64,000 bases of DNA from Bromus sterilis (GCA_950022295.1 OX465598.1:63906001-63970000); one strand, 5' to 3'; counted from the first letter of the stretch, positions 22,789-36,682 are shown. The notes: generated by a model from the sequence alone, not told the origin. Translations and numbers: made by a program.

Positions 22789-24388
22789 TACCAAAGAAGA
22801 ACTCCTCAGCAGCATGTTCCTCTTTCAGCTTCTCTAGTTTCTCTTTAAGCGCAAGATTTTCCTCTTGCCCCTTCCGGTAAAACTCGGCGTATGTCTTCTT
22901 TTCAGCGTTGAGCTCCGCGGCCCATTTTTTCGCCATCTCATCCTCGATTCTCTTTTGCTCCTTTGGGCTTCTCCACTCTTGATGTGCCTTCTCCAATTGA
23001 ATTCTCTCCGCTGAAATCCAAGATGAAGTAAGCTATGAGAACATGTGCCGGCAAAATAGACCGGAAATGTTTAATGGATATTTACCGGTAAGAGTATCGT
23101 TTTTCCGCTTCAGGTTCTTGATAGTTTTTGCGTTGTCCTTGATAATCTTCTCGCTATTCTCTGGCAATGTCGGAAAATCGACATTAGTAACCAATAAACC
23201 TGGGAAGATACACAGGAAAAATATGGATGCCGGTAAGATTAATTACCTAGCTTCTTGAACCTGTCCTTGAGGTTGGCATATCTGCCTTTCACTTTGTTAA
23301 GCTCCGGCAAGGCTTCGTAGAAGACCTTGGTCCTCTCCTTAGTGAGGAGCTGATGAAAAGATTAAAGTTAGCAAGGCGTGTACCTCGGGAAGATTCCGGC
23401 AGAATGAAATTTCATCCTGCCGAAATCTCGGGGACTGGGACATATACACATAAGATGCCTTGCCAAAAATTATAAAGAGGAAGAATATTTACCTCAGCCT
23501 TCACCTCAGCAGTAGCGTAAAGCCAGCCGGACTTAACGAGTTTGATATGAGCGTCATGCATAGTTTGCGCTAATTGGCCAGGACCGGCATCATGCTCTAT
23601 CAACGCGCGCCCACCGGTTGCTGTAACTTCTGTCGCACCCATATCTGCTACGTTCCATCTGAGAGCTAACTTTTTTAGCTCTGGCGGCAGCTGATTCTCG
23701 GCATGACGCTTTCCGAGAAAGAAGCCTGCACTTAGCGTGGAAATCTTCTTCTTGGTGCGAGAAGCGCTCGCAACCGCGCCGGCTTCGGTAGTTGGCGCGG
23801 AGGTGGTAACTAGCGCAGTGTTATCTCCCGGGGCTTCGATGTTGGCCCTCTTGGGCCTTGGCCACAGGAGAAGCGTCCCCGCCAGTAGAAGTGGCTCGGT
23901 GCTTCCGGGATTTTCCCTTCAGAACAGCGTCAAGAGTCTCCGTCTCGGAGACATGACTCTTTGCCGGCGATGCCAGCTGATCTCCTTCATGTTGCTGCTA
24001 TTGCCACTAGTAGAAAAACGGCTATCATACCGGTCCCAAAGGCCCATTAGTACCGGTTAGTCCTAGAACCGGTACTAAAGGGGATCCACGTGGGCCTCGC
24101 GGGAGCAGCGGGGCTGAAGACCTTTGGTTACAAACCGGTGCCAAAGAGTTGCCACGGCAGAAAATTGGCCATTTCTCTGCCGCGCTTTCTAATCGCGTGA
24201 AACAAAATAAACCCACAATATATGTAAAACTGACGGACCAACAATATATAAAAGACACATAAATATATAAATTATTATTTCCAAACTTCCAACACAACCA
24301 ATTAAGTAGCATTTCAAACACTTAACGAGTAACACGATAACAGACACATAAAATTTATGACGGTAACGAGCAACTAGGTTGCATTGAT

Positions 24389-25420
24389 CTAGTTGAGGTA
24401 GCTGATAACCATCATCATGTCGACTCTGCGGCTATCACTTTCTCTCATGGTGATGAGAATAGCGCGGCCAAGAGTCAACTCATATGACTCGTGGAAGGCC
24501 CTCCATGCCGCAGAGTTGAGGATGACCCGACCGTCAGCATCGTCCCTCCTGAACGGAACTCTGGTGATGCGTCCTGCTTCTCCAATGCGTACTCCAATGG
24601 TTCCTGTATGCTCCACGCCAGCGTTGTCTGCTACTGCCATAGGTATTTTCTACAAGACAACCATACATGAAAGAATAAAGAACAATGTCACATACCAGCC
24701 ACAAATGACTTGTAACAACGGGCCAATATAGGAATATGAAAGAAATAAAAGTAACATACCATGACATGTCCATTGGCGACATTGGTGTTCGTGATGCGAT
24801 GCACGAAAGGTTTACCGAGGTAGCTATCTCTCGGGGGTAGTATCTGAAGGACTCGCTCCTTCTCGCGCTCGGTAGGATGGACTTGTTGACCAACGACCAC
24901 ATACTTCCATGGGTCATCCTCCTCGCTCATAGCATCATCACTCTCCTGCTCGCTCATAGCATCATCACTCTCATTCTCCTCGCTCATAGCATCATCACTC
25001 TCCTCCTCCACAAAATGGCCCATGTAGGCTATGTGGATGGCAGGTTCTGGTCCGTTGAAAGAGATGATAAGCATATCACCTACGCTTAGCCCTTTTATGG
25101 CGATGAGTTGCGCCAGCTTTGAACCATAAAAGTACGTCTTGTTTCTTTATTTCTTCACATTTATCTTGTAAATCTTCTCGTACACATTGAAATGCACGAT
25201 ATTGCCTACTAACTCGTTGAACTCAGCCCGGATATTGCATGGTACGATCTATGCAAGAATAAAAAAAAGTCAGCTAGAAATATAGTTAAACGAAAAAAGT
25301 AAACAACATTTTTGTTACTTACCAACTGATCAAAGTGACCCTCTTTTAGCGAAAGCATAAAAGAAGACCCGGTGTACAGTCCCGACGAGCACGAGGAGTA
25401 GCATACGTTGCAAACCATAT
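24389..25420 (-). pseudogene. B3-like two-domain gene carried by CACTA 1
   Basis: A multi-exon gene on the minus strand. Exon pieces, 5' to 3': about 25420-25320 (ending SLKEGHFDQL then GTAAGT); about 25250-24762 (FNELVGNIVHFNVYEKIY, then FYGSKLAQLIAIKGLSVGD with MLIISFNGPEP, an acidic ESDDAMSEE repeat and FVHRITNTNVANGHVM); and about 24650-24389 (VILNSAAWRAFHESYELTLG, ending at 24389). The arrangement 'W..F....L..G....I' and 'GLSVGDMLIISFNG' is typical of the end of B3 DNA-binding domains, suggesting two of them. An in-frame stop lies between KINVKK and RNKTYF near 25145. B3 assignment is my inference from short motifs. Gene capture by CACTA elements is well known. Confidence 0.5.
24905..25012 (-). 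repeat. Short tandem repeat encoding ESDDAMSE
   Basis: Three to four copies of a 27-33 bp unit containing 'gctcatagcatcatcactctc' encode an acidic Glu/Ser/Asp linker between the two presumed B3-like domains. Confidence 0.8.
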
Positions 25421-26256
25421 CCTATTAATTTGACAAGATACATGTATAAATACAATATAAATCAAATGGACCATATATATACATCAATGAACACACATGC
25501 AAATACAACCTACTACTAGCATATATATAATATTACAATCTAACATAATGCTTACCAATCATAGTTCACATGAATACACATAAAAGAACTAAATACTCAT
25601 ACATAAATCTCTATACATGAATAGCAAATTCACTTAGCAAATATTCTATATTTACCTCAATATTCTATTATATATGTTTTAAATAGCAAATTCACTTAGG
25701 TCAAAAATTCTAACAGAAAAATTACTAAAGGAGAGTGGGGGAGATGCGGTACTGCATGGATCGGAGGGATGGCCGGCTGGCGACGAAGGAGATGTGGCCT
25801 GCACGGATCAGAGGGATGCGCAGGGCACAGCGGCGGCGACGGCGACCACGGGCTGGGGGCACGGCAGTAGGGGCGGCGACGGCGTACGGGCTGGGGGCAC
25901 GGCAGATGGAGGTGGATGTGGAGATGGGTGGTGGCGGTGGTGGCAAACAGAGGAGGGGTGGCCGAGGTGGAGGCGCGCACGGCGACGAGGCGGCGCACGA
26001 CGGCAGCAGTTCGGCGCGTTCGCGTCGTCTGGAGCCCGGAGGCGCTTCGTCTCTGTGAGATCTGCCCAAATTTCGGGAAGAAAAGCTTAAGTCCCTGCGC
26101 GATTCAGGACATTAGTACCGGTTGGTGGCACCAACCGGTACCAAAGGTACATTAGTACCGGTTGGTGGCACGAACCGGTACCAAAGGTCCCGCTTGGGGC
26201 CAAAACTTGTCGCGCGAATCGCTGGACCTTTGGTACCGGTTACCAACCGGTACCAA

Positions 26257-26445
26257 AGGTTTTTTCTCTTTTCTTTTCCTTTTTTCTATTTCTCTTTTTC
26301 TGTTTCTTTCTCTTTTCTATTTCTTTTTCTTTTTTTTCTGTTTCTTTCTCTTTTTCTTTTTTATTTCTTTCTCTTTTTCTTTTCTTTTCTGTTTCTTTTT
26401 CTATTTATTTCTCTTTTCTATTTCTTTTTTTCTATTTCTATTTCT
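26257..26445 (+). repeat. Pyrimidine (TTTCT)n tract
   Basis: Almost pure T and C for about 190 bases, with TTTCT and TTTTCT units. It lies just inside the right subterminal repeats of CACTA 1 and gives rise to spurious phenylalanine-rich ORFs. Confidence 0.9.
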
Positions 26446-27876
26446 GGGCCAAAATTTCAGACGGTGAGTGGGGGGGGGGACAGGGATCACCCTTTAGTAC
26501 CGGTTCATCACGTGAACCGGTACCAAAGGTCCAGCCCTGGCCCCACCCACCGTCTGAAATTTTGGCCGAAAACCTTTCGTACCGGTTCCTAAATCGAACC
26601 GGTACGAAAGCCCCTAATGAACCGGTAAAAAAGCTCCTTGCCCCCGAACCGGTACAAATGACCCCTTTAGTACTGGTTCAGAAGGAAACCGGTACTAAAG
26701 GCTTAGACGGATGCCCCATTTTCTACTAGTGTGCTGATGGGGCTGTTCCTGGTGTTGTTGCTGTTGAAGCTGTTCTTGTTAATGCCGGAGTTGATCTTCT
26801 TCTTGCTATTGATGCTGGTGTTCATCCTGTTGCTGGTCTTGGGGTGGGGTGATGGCGGTTAGTGCTCGTCACCCTAGGGTTTCGGATCAACCTCTAGATG
26901 GGTGTCATGTTCCGAAACAAAGGTTTCTTTCGGAACCTCCTCAGAACCAGCACCAGTGTTCTCGGCCCCACCGTCTTCTAGGTCCTTCGTAACCTGGTCC
27001 TCTAGGATTTTCGGAGTGACGGCCCTTCTCGGCTCGGGATGGTGGGAAGGATCAGAGGGCTGGTAGGTAACAGAGTTGGCCCTTGCCAGAACAGCTCGCG
27101 CAGGTCTGAAAAAAGGACCAAGTCAGAAAAAAAGTAACAAAAAGAGTATTAAACTTAAAGGTAAAAACCTATAAGACCACTTACGCATCCGCGACAGGCA
27201 TCACGAGCGGAGGATTGCGTCCTGCTGGAACCTTCTTATTCTTCCGGATGCCCTGGACAGGAGCGCCATCGGCTTGGACGGTGGCTGTTCCTCGGTTATG
27301 TCGGGGTGATTCCGGAATAAGATCAGATTCCACGGTGGCGAGCGGAGTAACATTTAAAAAGATGAAGCAGTCATCATCATCATCGTCGTCACTCCATTGA
27401 CGAAGAAAAGAAGACTTACCCAGAACAGGATCGGGAAGACGCCTAGGGTTCGGCTCCACCGTGTCCAGTTCGGTGCGATATGCACCAAAGGTGGAGTCTA
27501 CATCTTCCCCATCCTCCAAGTAAAGCCGGTCACATTCCTATTACGGGAAAACAATGTTAAAACAATGGCGGTATAGAATAATATGCCGGAAAATGTATGC
27601 CGGAAAGAGAAAAGGTAGAAAGTTTACTAAGGTGGGGCGGTTGTCTCTGCTAAAAGGGGAAATTCCCCAAAAGAAAGACTTTGCATCCTTGATCTCTGGG
27701 CGAAGCTTGGAGATGGACCGGACCCGTTGAAGGATCTAGCTGTCCACTCATATAACAAATTTTGTGTGTCCTTCGCTGGAGCGGAAGGACACGGCGGCTG
27801 ATGAAAGTAGCCATCAAATCCTCCTGAAGAAGACCCGCGCGGAGAAGCCTCTTGAGCTCGCGGTAGATGATCTTGC

Positions 27877-29566
27877 TGAAGGGAATGTGCCCGAGAGGCA
27901 ATAATAAAGAGGTTACTAAGCTATTCCATGTTTATGATAGTAGTTTATTTTCCATGCTAGAATTGTATTAAAAGGAAACATTGATACATGTGTGATTAAT
28001 AAACAAACAAGGTTCCTAGTAAAGCCTCTCTTTTATACTAGCTCGTTGTGTAACGGATGATCATAGGTTTCCTGATCATGAACATCATATGTTGTTAACA
28101 ACGGAGTCATGTCATTAGAAGAATGATGTGATGAACACTCACCCATTATAAGCTAAGCAACACGATCAAGTCATTAAGTTCAAATTGTTGTAGCAAACAA
28201 ACGAAGTAACTTTACTCCTTAGACCATGAGATCATGTCAATCATTTACACCGGAGGAGTGCTTAAGTGACATCAAACGTCACACCGTGAAAGGGTGACTA
28301 TAAAGGTGAAGCTAGGTATTCTGAAAGTGTGAGTAGAGGCAACGTGAATCAAGAGTGGGATTTGTCCATCCAGATGACGGAGAGATATACTCTGGGCCCT
28401 CTCGGTGATATCACATTAACATCGCTTGCAAGCATGTGACTAGGTCACGGGAATGTTATATCACGGAACGAGTAAAGAGTACTTGTTGGGAACGAGATTG
28501 AACAAGGTATAGTAGATACCATAGATCGAATCTCGTACAAGTAAAATATCGCGAGACAAAAGGATTTAGTTACGGCGTTTATGCTTCACGCGATCGCAAG
28601 ATTTAATCGATGAATGTGTGGGAGTCAATATGGGTCCCCAGACCCCACTGCTGATTATTGATCGGAGAGGTGTCTCGATCATGTCCACATTATTCACGAA
28701 CCTTAGGGTGACACTCTTAAGGCAAGAGACACACTTGAGAAGATACGAGACATCTGAAAAAGATTGAGAACATCCGGAAGTGTTTCGGGGATCGTCGAAA
28801 TTGTTTCGGGAATTTTCACCAGAAGTGTTTTGGGAAAATACTTAAAATGACAAGGGGCTTTGTGCAAATGTTTGTTAATTAATGAATTAACAAAATTCTG
28901 TACAAAATGATTAAATTTCAAATTTATTCATTAATCGAAAAGTCTCTTCATTTTGAGTGGAGAATTAATGCATGTGAGTGGATTTCAATTCATGTGAGTG
29001 GATTTTAATTCAAGCATGAGTGGAGGGTGAGTGGCTTTGATGGAGGAAGAGGTGGGGGCACCATGGTGGCTGGTCGGCCACCCCCTTGGGCTCCCACCCC
29101 CTCTCCTATAAAAGGAGGGGTGGAGCTCCTCTCTCACACACACCTCATGGCTTGGCCATTTCTCCTCTCCCTCCTAGTTGCATAGTTTCTCCAGGTTCTC
29201 GGGTTCTGGCTTGGCGAAGCCCTACACAAAGAAGTTTTCTGAGAGCACCACACCGTTGTGCTGCTCTAGTAGCTCGGAGGATCTTCTACCTCCGCTGCCG
29301 TGCTGGGACGGGGGACGGAGGTCGTCATCAAGCCGTACGTGTATCCGATCACGGATGTCCGCTACTTTGCGGACTTCTTCACGATCTTGAGATCGGCAAG
29401 TGAACGACTACATCAACAACGAGAATTGATATCGTAACGCTTTTGGTCTTCAAGGGTATGTGATTCCAAGACCATGGTTACTTGTTGCTTACATCAGCTA
29501 GATTAGATCTTGGTAATTCGTTCGTACCGTAGGAAATTATTTGTTTTCTATGATGCGAACGCATCA
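27877..29566 (+). repeat. 5' LTR of Copia 2
   Basis: 1690 bp, same length as the 3' copy. TATA-like tataaaag at 29107-29114, followed by the short leader in which ORFs at 29086-29403 are open by chance. This LTR is highly similar to 37523-39212. Confidence 0.93.
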
Positions 29567-32500
29567 GTGGTATCAGAGCCAGGTTCTATGCATAGATGTG
29601 TTGCACGAGTAGAACACATATGAGTATGTGGACGTATTGATCTTCATTGTTGCTACTTCCTAGTTCATTTCTTGTTTTTGCGGCATAGCAGAATGCAATC
29701 TGGCCCGGACCGACTTTACGCTTTATGCGAGACTGGTCTCGCAACACACGTGGTCTTGCACCACGTATGCAATTTACGGGTGTCAGACTCTTCTACTATA
29801 GTGAAAACGGAATTGAACTGGAAGCTGGATAGATTTTTGAAATCTACACGGGCCTCACGGTTATGAACAAGTTCATGGAAGGCGGCCTAAGATTTGATCT
29901 TTTTCCGCCGGACACCCCGGAACAGTTAATAAGCAACAAGTATATCAACGTTGTGGCTTTTCATAGGTAAGATGTGATCTTTATGCGTTGCCCCTAGAAG
30001 CTACGTAAAACTTGTAACAACAAATTAGAGGCGTCTAACTTGTTTTTGCAGGGCTTATGATGTGGTATGGCCAAATATGATTGCTTTACTTTATTGCTAA
30101 GGAGTAGCTATAGTTGTAGTAGCAGCACTATGGTGGAGACAACCACGGTGGCACCAAAGAACCTAGGTTCCAAGGTGTTGGAGATCACACCGGTGCGTTC
30201 AAGATGGAGATCAAGACGCTGTTGACAATGGCTATACCATGTCACATATTTTAACTGCATGTGATGAGTTAATCCTTTTATGCATCTTGTTTTGCTTTGT
30301 TCAACGGTAGCATTTTAAGATGATCCCTCTAAAATAATATCAAGTACCGTTCTCCCATTCTTTGCACTGTCATTAGGATTCTCATTTGAGTCACATCACC
30401 CGTGATGAGCGGGTGTGGCGGGCCACACGACATATTCGACGGGTGTAAGCCAGATTTACACACGCAACATTATGGTTATACTTGATGAGCCTAGCATGTG
30501 CAGACATGGCCTCGGAACACAGAGCTGAAAGGCAAAGAATGAGTCATATGGATGATATGATGACCATATTGATGATCGCCCTTGAAGCTGCATCAACTCA
30601 CGTGCTGATCGGACTTGGTGTAGTGAATTTTGTTCACGTAATCACCAAAGATAGCTAGAGGGATGCTGTTTTTGAGTGGGAGTTGACGTAATAATTTTGA
30701 ATTAGTTTAACTCCATATATCTATCATAAACATAGTCTAAATATCTTTGCATGAATATTTGTAGTATTGGCATCCGTAGTCCACTACGCACTAGGCTTGT
30801 TAGTTGAGATCAAAACTGTTTAAAATCTGATAGTTACTCTACGGACTGGTACCGTATTGTAAGAAAGTAATTATGTCTAGAAAAGTTTAAATTCGTATTG
30901 CAAACTTTCGGAAACTCTAATATTGCTCCATGTGATTTCGAAACTAAATTGAGCAACCATTCTAAATTAGTGTCTAAATTCATACTTGTCTCCATGAAAC
31001 TCAATTTCGAATTTGTTTGAGATTATAGGAGAACCATGGAGCTGAAAAGTTATTTTCAGAAATAAATAAGGTATGAGATATGTATGATATCTAGGACCTT
31101 GTTTTATTACAAGTTTGCATGAATTTCAGTGGGAGTACCTGAGCTCATATTGTATGAGTATATACTAAAGATAGAAGATGCTAAGGCATCTCAAAATCCA
31201 AATTAGTTTGGCACTGATTCATATCCAATCTAATTGAGCCATGATAGCTTCGTCATGATAGGATTCATGATGAGATGGATAAGTAGTGTAAGTGAATTTG
31301 TTCATTGCACTAAAAGACTACTAAGAGTGAAGTCCAAAAGAACATTTTTCATATGATGATCAACTTCAACATAAAACTCCAAAGGGTGATAGTACTAGAC
31401 TATTCACGCCTAGGGTTTTGATCCAATTTGATTGACATAGATGTTGATGTTGAATGCTTCTTCCGCATAGAGAGTAAAACCCCGAAAGAGGAACTGCGAG
31501 AATATTTGGCAGAAAAAGGAAAGACTAGAAAGCCTAGTTCAGGTGTATATGCATGATACACATGTTATAAATATTTTCTTATTAGTCACATGTTGTAATT
31601 CTTGAGTATTTGTACTGGATTGGTTGGTATGAACTGTCATACAACTCAATACAAGAATTCACTGGCCTAAGTGACTTACGAGGAATGCGGTATCAATACA
31701 CAACGCGAATATGATAATTTGTTATTGTATTCATTGTTGGTATTACACCTAGCCCGCGATATTTATTCTAAAGAATTTAATAAATTTGTTATTTTGTTCC
31801 GGTCTACATAAAACAAGTAGTTGTTCAAATTTTGACCATGATCCATAGAAGATGGATAAGTTATTATAAATCTTGTTGGTAATATATATATCTATAATAC
31901 TGACGCTAAACGCCGCAAGGCTAATGATTTGAATTGCACTTAATTGTGGAACTGCCATTTAAGTCATATTAGAAATAATTGCATGAAGAAACTCCATACT
32001 GATGGATTTCGGAGTCATTTGATTTTGAATCATTTGACGCTTGCTACACATTCTAAAGGGAAAATGACCCAACTTCTTTCGAGAGGCCTAAGATTGAACG
32101 AACGGCTATTAATGTTGGAAATCATATATGATTGATGTATGTGATCCATTGGGTGTAGCCATGAGCGGTAGATTCATCTACTTCATCGATGAGTTGAATA
32201 GATATATTCTGATATACCTATTTAATGAGAAAGAAGTCTGAAACATTTGAATATGTTCAAACAATTTCAGCATGACGTAAAAAATCATCGTAATAATAAT
32301 ATCTATGATGAGTTCATAGAAGGAGATTATTTGAGTTACGAGTTTAGCACAAAACATCTGAGTGTTGTGGAATTTATTCTACAACTTATGCCTCCCTAAA
32401 CACCACAGAAGTATGGTGTGTTCGAGAGACATAATTAGACCGTGTTTTGACATGGGAAGACCAACGATGTAAATTGAAATTGCCATTATATTTTTGAATA

Positions 32501-34239
32501 CTATGCTATAGAAACTACCGCTTTTTACACTTATAAGAGTACCATCATATTTGATCCATTGAATTGAAAACCATATGAGATATGGGACAGGAAGTTACCC
32601 AAATGGTATTTTCGACAATTTTGGTATGCAAATGAGTTTCCAACCAAAATGGATAAATATCTTTGTAGGTTATCCCAAGGAAGAATTGGGAATTCTTTCC
32701 ACTTTAAGCCAAAGACAAAGTGTTGTTGTCACTGAAAATGGCTTATTTCCGAGAAGGATGTTCTCGCGAAAGTTTTGAGTGGGAGGACAATAGAAATCAG
32801 ATAAGTAAGATGAGCAGAGTGGCGCGGGACCAGAATTTGTTCTGGAAGCGGCCACCGAGCCCATGGTACCCGCACGTACAAGTTGTTGTAGCTCCGGAGA
32901 TCGAATTATATATTGAACTCATAAGTCGGGAACAATTTCGTAATCGAATAATAATGATTTGAGAACGAAATATTATTGTTGGACAATGATAAAACCGACC
33001 ATATACAAGGAAGCGATGATGGCCCTTCGACTCCGTTAAAATGGCAGAACGCCATAAAATCCAAGATAGTATTCATGTACGAAATCAAGCTTGGAACTTG
33101 GTGAAACGTGTATGATTCTAAAAATAGACATGGATATCACATCCATAAAAGGTTTGAATTGTCGAAAGTTGTTTACGAAAAAGTTCAAAAGTGGACTACG
33201 ATAAGATTTGGATCTTCCGTAGTGAAACCTTAAGTCTATACGGATTATTCTAGCAATCTCTGCATATGAGTTATGCCGGGTAACAAAGTTGTATTCCTTA
33301 GTTGGAGTAATAACCAAGGACGTATAGCTGATACATCCAAGGGAGTTGTTGATCCCGCGATAGCTAAGAAAAGGATATGCAAACTTCCATGATAGAAGTA
33401 CGCATCACGGAGAAGAAATCTTCTTTGAATGAAATAGTCAAAAGAGTTTTTGATTTCATTATGAACAATGAAGAAGCTTGTTTTTGCAAGAAATTAAGTG
33501 GGAGTGCTAAAACATATTCATGATACTTTATGTGGATGACATATTGTTGACTGAAAGATCATGTATCTTTGCTTGACATAATTAAAAGTTTCACTGAATA
33601 TAGTATTCACTGAAAGGACATAGACCAAAAAAAACCATGTTAGGCATCTAAGATTCATGGAGATGAATTGATGCGCTTGAAGGTTGGGTCAAAGTACATA
33701 AAAGTGATACCGAAGTAGTTCAATATGGAAATGTCAAGAAGTGTTCTTGTCGCATGTCATGTTTAACAAGATTTGAGTGTAGTAGACACTTGATGAGTGA
33801 AGGAACATGGGCGATTTTGATCAATCATGAACACCATGATATGTACACAATCAGATATCCTATGTTGTAATATAGTTACGAGCATTTACCAGAGTGATTC
33901 ATGTGATGATCACTGGACAACAGTAAAATATTCTTAAATGCGTTGGAAGAACGAAGAATATATTTTGAATGCTTTAGTGACAAACATATCATTGCAATGT
34001 GTTACACCGACAGGAGTTGTGTCACATATCCAAATAAAATTAATTTTGATCTCAATTAGGCTATATGTGTGTTTAATGAAAGTGGCACAATAGGAAATTG
34101 GAAGAGTTCCAAAGTTCAACGTTATGACGGATTCTACAAATGAAGGATGAGTACATTGTTGTGTTTTTACCAACTATGAACTGCAACTTAAGGTTGAATA
34201 TATCACTAGTAGACAGACCCCCCTTTCGTCCAGCCCAAA

Positions 34240-34520
34240 AGAGGCATCGCTCCCGGTTCATTACAGAACCGGGACCGATGCCGGGCAACGGTCCCGGTTC
34301 GTCTGGATATGGCATTGGTCCCGGTTCAACTGGGGCAACAGTCCCGGTTTTTGCCACCAACCGGGACCAATGCTCTGGCGAGGCATTGGTCCCGGTTTGT
34401 GGCAAAAACCGGGACCGTTGGTTTTACAATGGTCCCGGTTTTTGTCAACAACCGGGACCAATGCTCTGGCGAGGCATTGGTCCCGGTTTGTCGCAAAAAC
34501 CGGGACCGTTGGTTTTACAT
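34240..34520. repeat. Left subterminal repeats of CACTA 2
   Basis: Many inverted pairs of ggtcccggtt and aaccgggacc. A 91-bp unit including 'ccgggaccaatgctctggcgag' repeats at about 34361 and 34452. In CACTA elements such repeats are where the transposase binds. Confidence 0.85.
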
Positions 34521-34976
34521 TTTTTTTATTTTTTCTGATTAAAGAATAAATCGTAAAATGGCAGAAATTAAGTGAAACTTTGAAAATTCATAGAAAATTC
34601 ATATTAACTCCAAATTTAACATATAATATATGAAAAATGATCAGGAGAAAATAATCTATCCAAATATCCAACTTTGAACTATGTTTGAGTTGAATTTAAA
34701 ATGGGACCAGTAGCATTTGCTATTTGGATTAATTGGAATTAAATCAAATTCATTTCAAATGCTTGTGCAACTTGAACCATAGCAACATACCACATTTCAA
34801 TTGCACATCAGAGGCATATCATACACATTTCAATTGCACATCAGAGGCATATCATACACATTTCAATATGAATTACTTTGATCACACAATAGCATTTACA
34901 ACTTGGCTAACTTGAATTCAAATTGGAGTTTGAATTTGCAATTCATTTGCAATATACTCCATTTAAATAACACATG

Positions 34977-36420
34977 GTCTAATATTTTACAAAAATAAAG
35001 TGGTTCAAGTTGACATCAAATATTTGGTAGATCCTTCACAAAAAACCCCTACTTTTGTCACTCGGAAAATGGAAAATGGATTTTTCGTGCAAAGAAAATA
35101 AAAACTTCCTTTGGCAAACTTGTTGGCTAGTATAATATACACACATGTGCAAAATATGAGATCATTTGGGAAAACTATCCTTTCAAACTAGCTGTAACAT
35201 CGGTCATTTGGCTTGAAAGTCATGAATCTTCATACTCGATAGCTCATTTTAAAAAGACTTTTATAAGATATTTGCCTTATTCCAAGTTTGTTGTTTTGTA
35301 TGGTTACTAAGACATAAATTAGGATGCAACGCGAAGGTTTTACATTTTTTTTATTTTTTTTGAATTATTTTTGTCGATTTCAAAAAGTGGTCAAAACGGA
35401 GGGCATGACCGGTAATAGATAGGGATGGAATCTTACAAAAGTCTTGGTGGATCCCTGATGAAATGACTACTTGTGTATCTAGAAATGATTTTTTTCAAAA
35501 AATAAAGAGCAAACTATCAAGCACATGTAGTTCAAATTTGACCCCGTTCCAGCTGAATCTGCGGAAATTTGTCCTTTTCAGAAGAGGTATATAAAAACCA
35601 TATTACATGGAAACTTTGGTCAATTGTAAATAACACATGGTCTAATATTTTACAAAAATAAAGTGGTTCAAGTTGACATCAAATATTTGGTAGATCCTTC
35701 ACAAAAAACCCCATTTTTTTCACTCGGAAAATGGAAAATGGATTTTTCGTGCAAAGAAAATAAAAACTTCCTTTGGCAAACTTGTTGGCTAGTATAATAT
35801 ACACACATGTGCAAAATTTGAGATCATTTGGGAAAACTATCCTTTCAAACTAGCTGTAACATCGGTCATTTGGCTTGAAAGTCATGAATCTTCATACTCG
35901 ATAGCTCATTTTGAAAAGACTTTTATAAGATATTTGCTTTATTCCAAGTTTTTGTTTTGTATGGTTACTAAGACATAAATTAGGATGCAACGCGAAGGTT
36001 TTACAATTTTTTTATTTTTTTTGAATTATTTTTGTCGATTTCAAAAAGTGGTCAAAACGGAGGGCATGACCGGTAATAGATAGGGGTGGAATCTTACAAA
36101 AGTCTTGGTGGATCCCTGATGAAATGACTAATTGTGTATCTAGAAATGATTTTTTCAAAAAATAAAGAGCAAACTATCAAGCACATGTAGTTCAAATTTG
36201 ACCCCGTTCCAGCTGAATCTGCGGAAATTTATCTTTTTCAGAAGAGGTATATAAAAACCATATTACATGGAAACTTTGGTCAATTGTAAATAACACATGG
36301 TCTAATATTTTACAAAAATAAAGTGGTTCAAGTTGACATCAAATATTTGGTAGATCCTTCACAAAAAACCCCATTTTTGTCACTCGGAAAATGAAAAATG
36401 TGTGTTCAAAATTATAGAAG
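34977..36420 (+). repeat. About 660-bp tandem repeat in CACTA 2
   Basis: The unit begins 'tggtctaatattttacaaaa' and appears at 34977, 35638 and 36298, spacing 660-661. The third copy is partial. The same unit with 660-bp spacing occurs in CACTA 3 (52362, 53022 and 53682), so it belongs to the family. The interior is AT-rich with no gene. Confidence 0.88.
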
Positions 36421-36610
36421 AAATATTTTTTTTTAAATAATAATTTAAAAACATTTAAAATATAATAGGTAACTGATCGGGAAGTTTCAATTTTTTTAAA
36501 AAATTTCATCACAACATAGACATCAACAAGGTCCTAGACATCAACAAGGTTTAATAGGATTGATATGATACATATATCAACAAGTGTGTGTTAAGCGAGT
36601 TGGGGTAGGT

Positions 36611-36682
36611 GTTGAATGGAACTGAGAAGTTAAGCGTGCTGGGACTAGAGTAGTGTGAGGATGGGTGACCCTTGGGGAAGTT
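36611..36682 (+). ncRNA. 5S rRNA-like fragment in CACTA 2
   Basis: The stretch matches the 3' two-thirds of plant 5S rRNA, including 'agaagttaagcgtgct' and 'aggatgggtgacc', which are boxes A and C of the internal RNA polymerase III promoter. It is not a complete gene: the 5' part and terminator T-run are missing. A second partial copy of 'aactgagaagttaagc' lies at 36716-36731. Whether it is transcribed is unknown. 5S-like parts are known in Cassandra LTR elements; here it lies in a CACTA. Confidence 0.72.

Larger units (their letters stand above)
24005..26731. mobile_element. CACTA element 1 with a B3-like gene
   Basis: The ends are CACTAGTAGAAAA at 24005 and its complement ttttctactagtg ending at 26731, with TSD tgc (24002-24004 and 26732-26734). 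Subterminal arrays of 'accggtactaaag' and its complement lie at about 24030-24140 and 26110-26700. There is no transposase. The interior holds a minus-strand spliced gene (about 25420-24389), a GC-rich stretch (25735-26080) and a pyrimidine tract (26257-26445). At 2.7 kb it must be a non-autonomous derivative mobilised in trans. Confidence 0.93.

Noticed and set aside
25696..26467. ORFs rich in Gly, Arg or Phe in CACTA 1
   Set aside because: They arise from a GC-rich stretch and a pyrimidine tract; none has a motif and frames overlap.
29086..29403. ORF in the Copia 2 LTR, repeated at 38732-39049
   Set aside because: It starts at the TATA region and lies in the LTR leader; both LTRs have it, with no protein similarity.
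34140..34542. ORFs on both strands in CACTA subterminal repeats (also 51658-52146)
   Set aside because: The inverted repeats give nearly mirror-image translations; this is transposase-binding repeat DNA, not coding.
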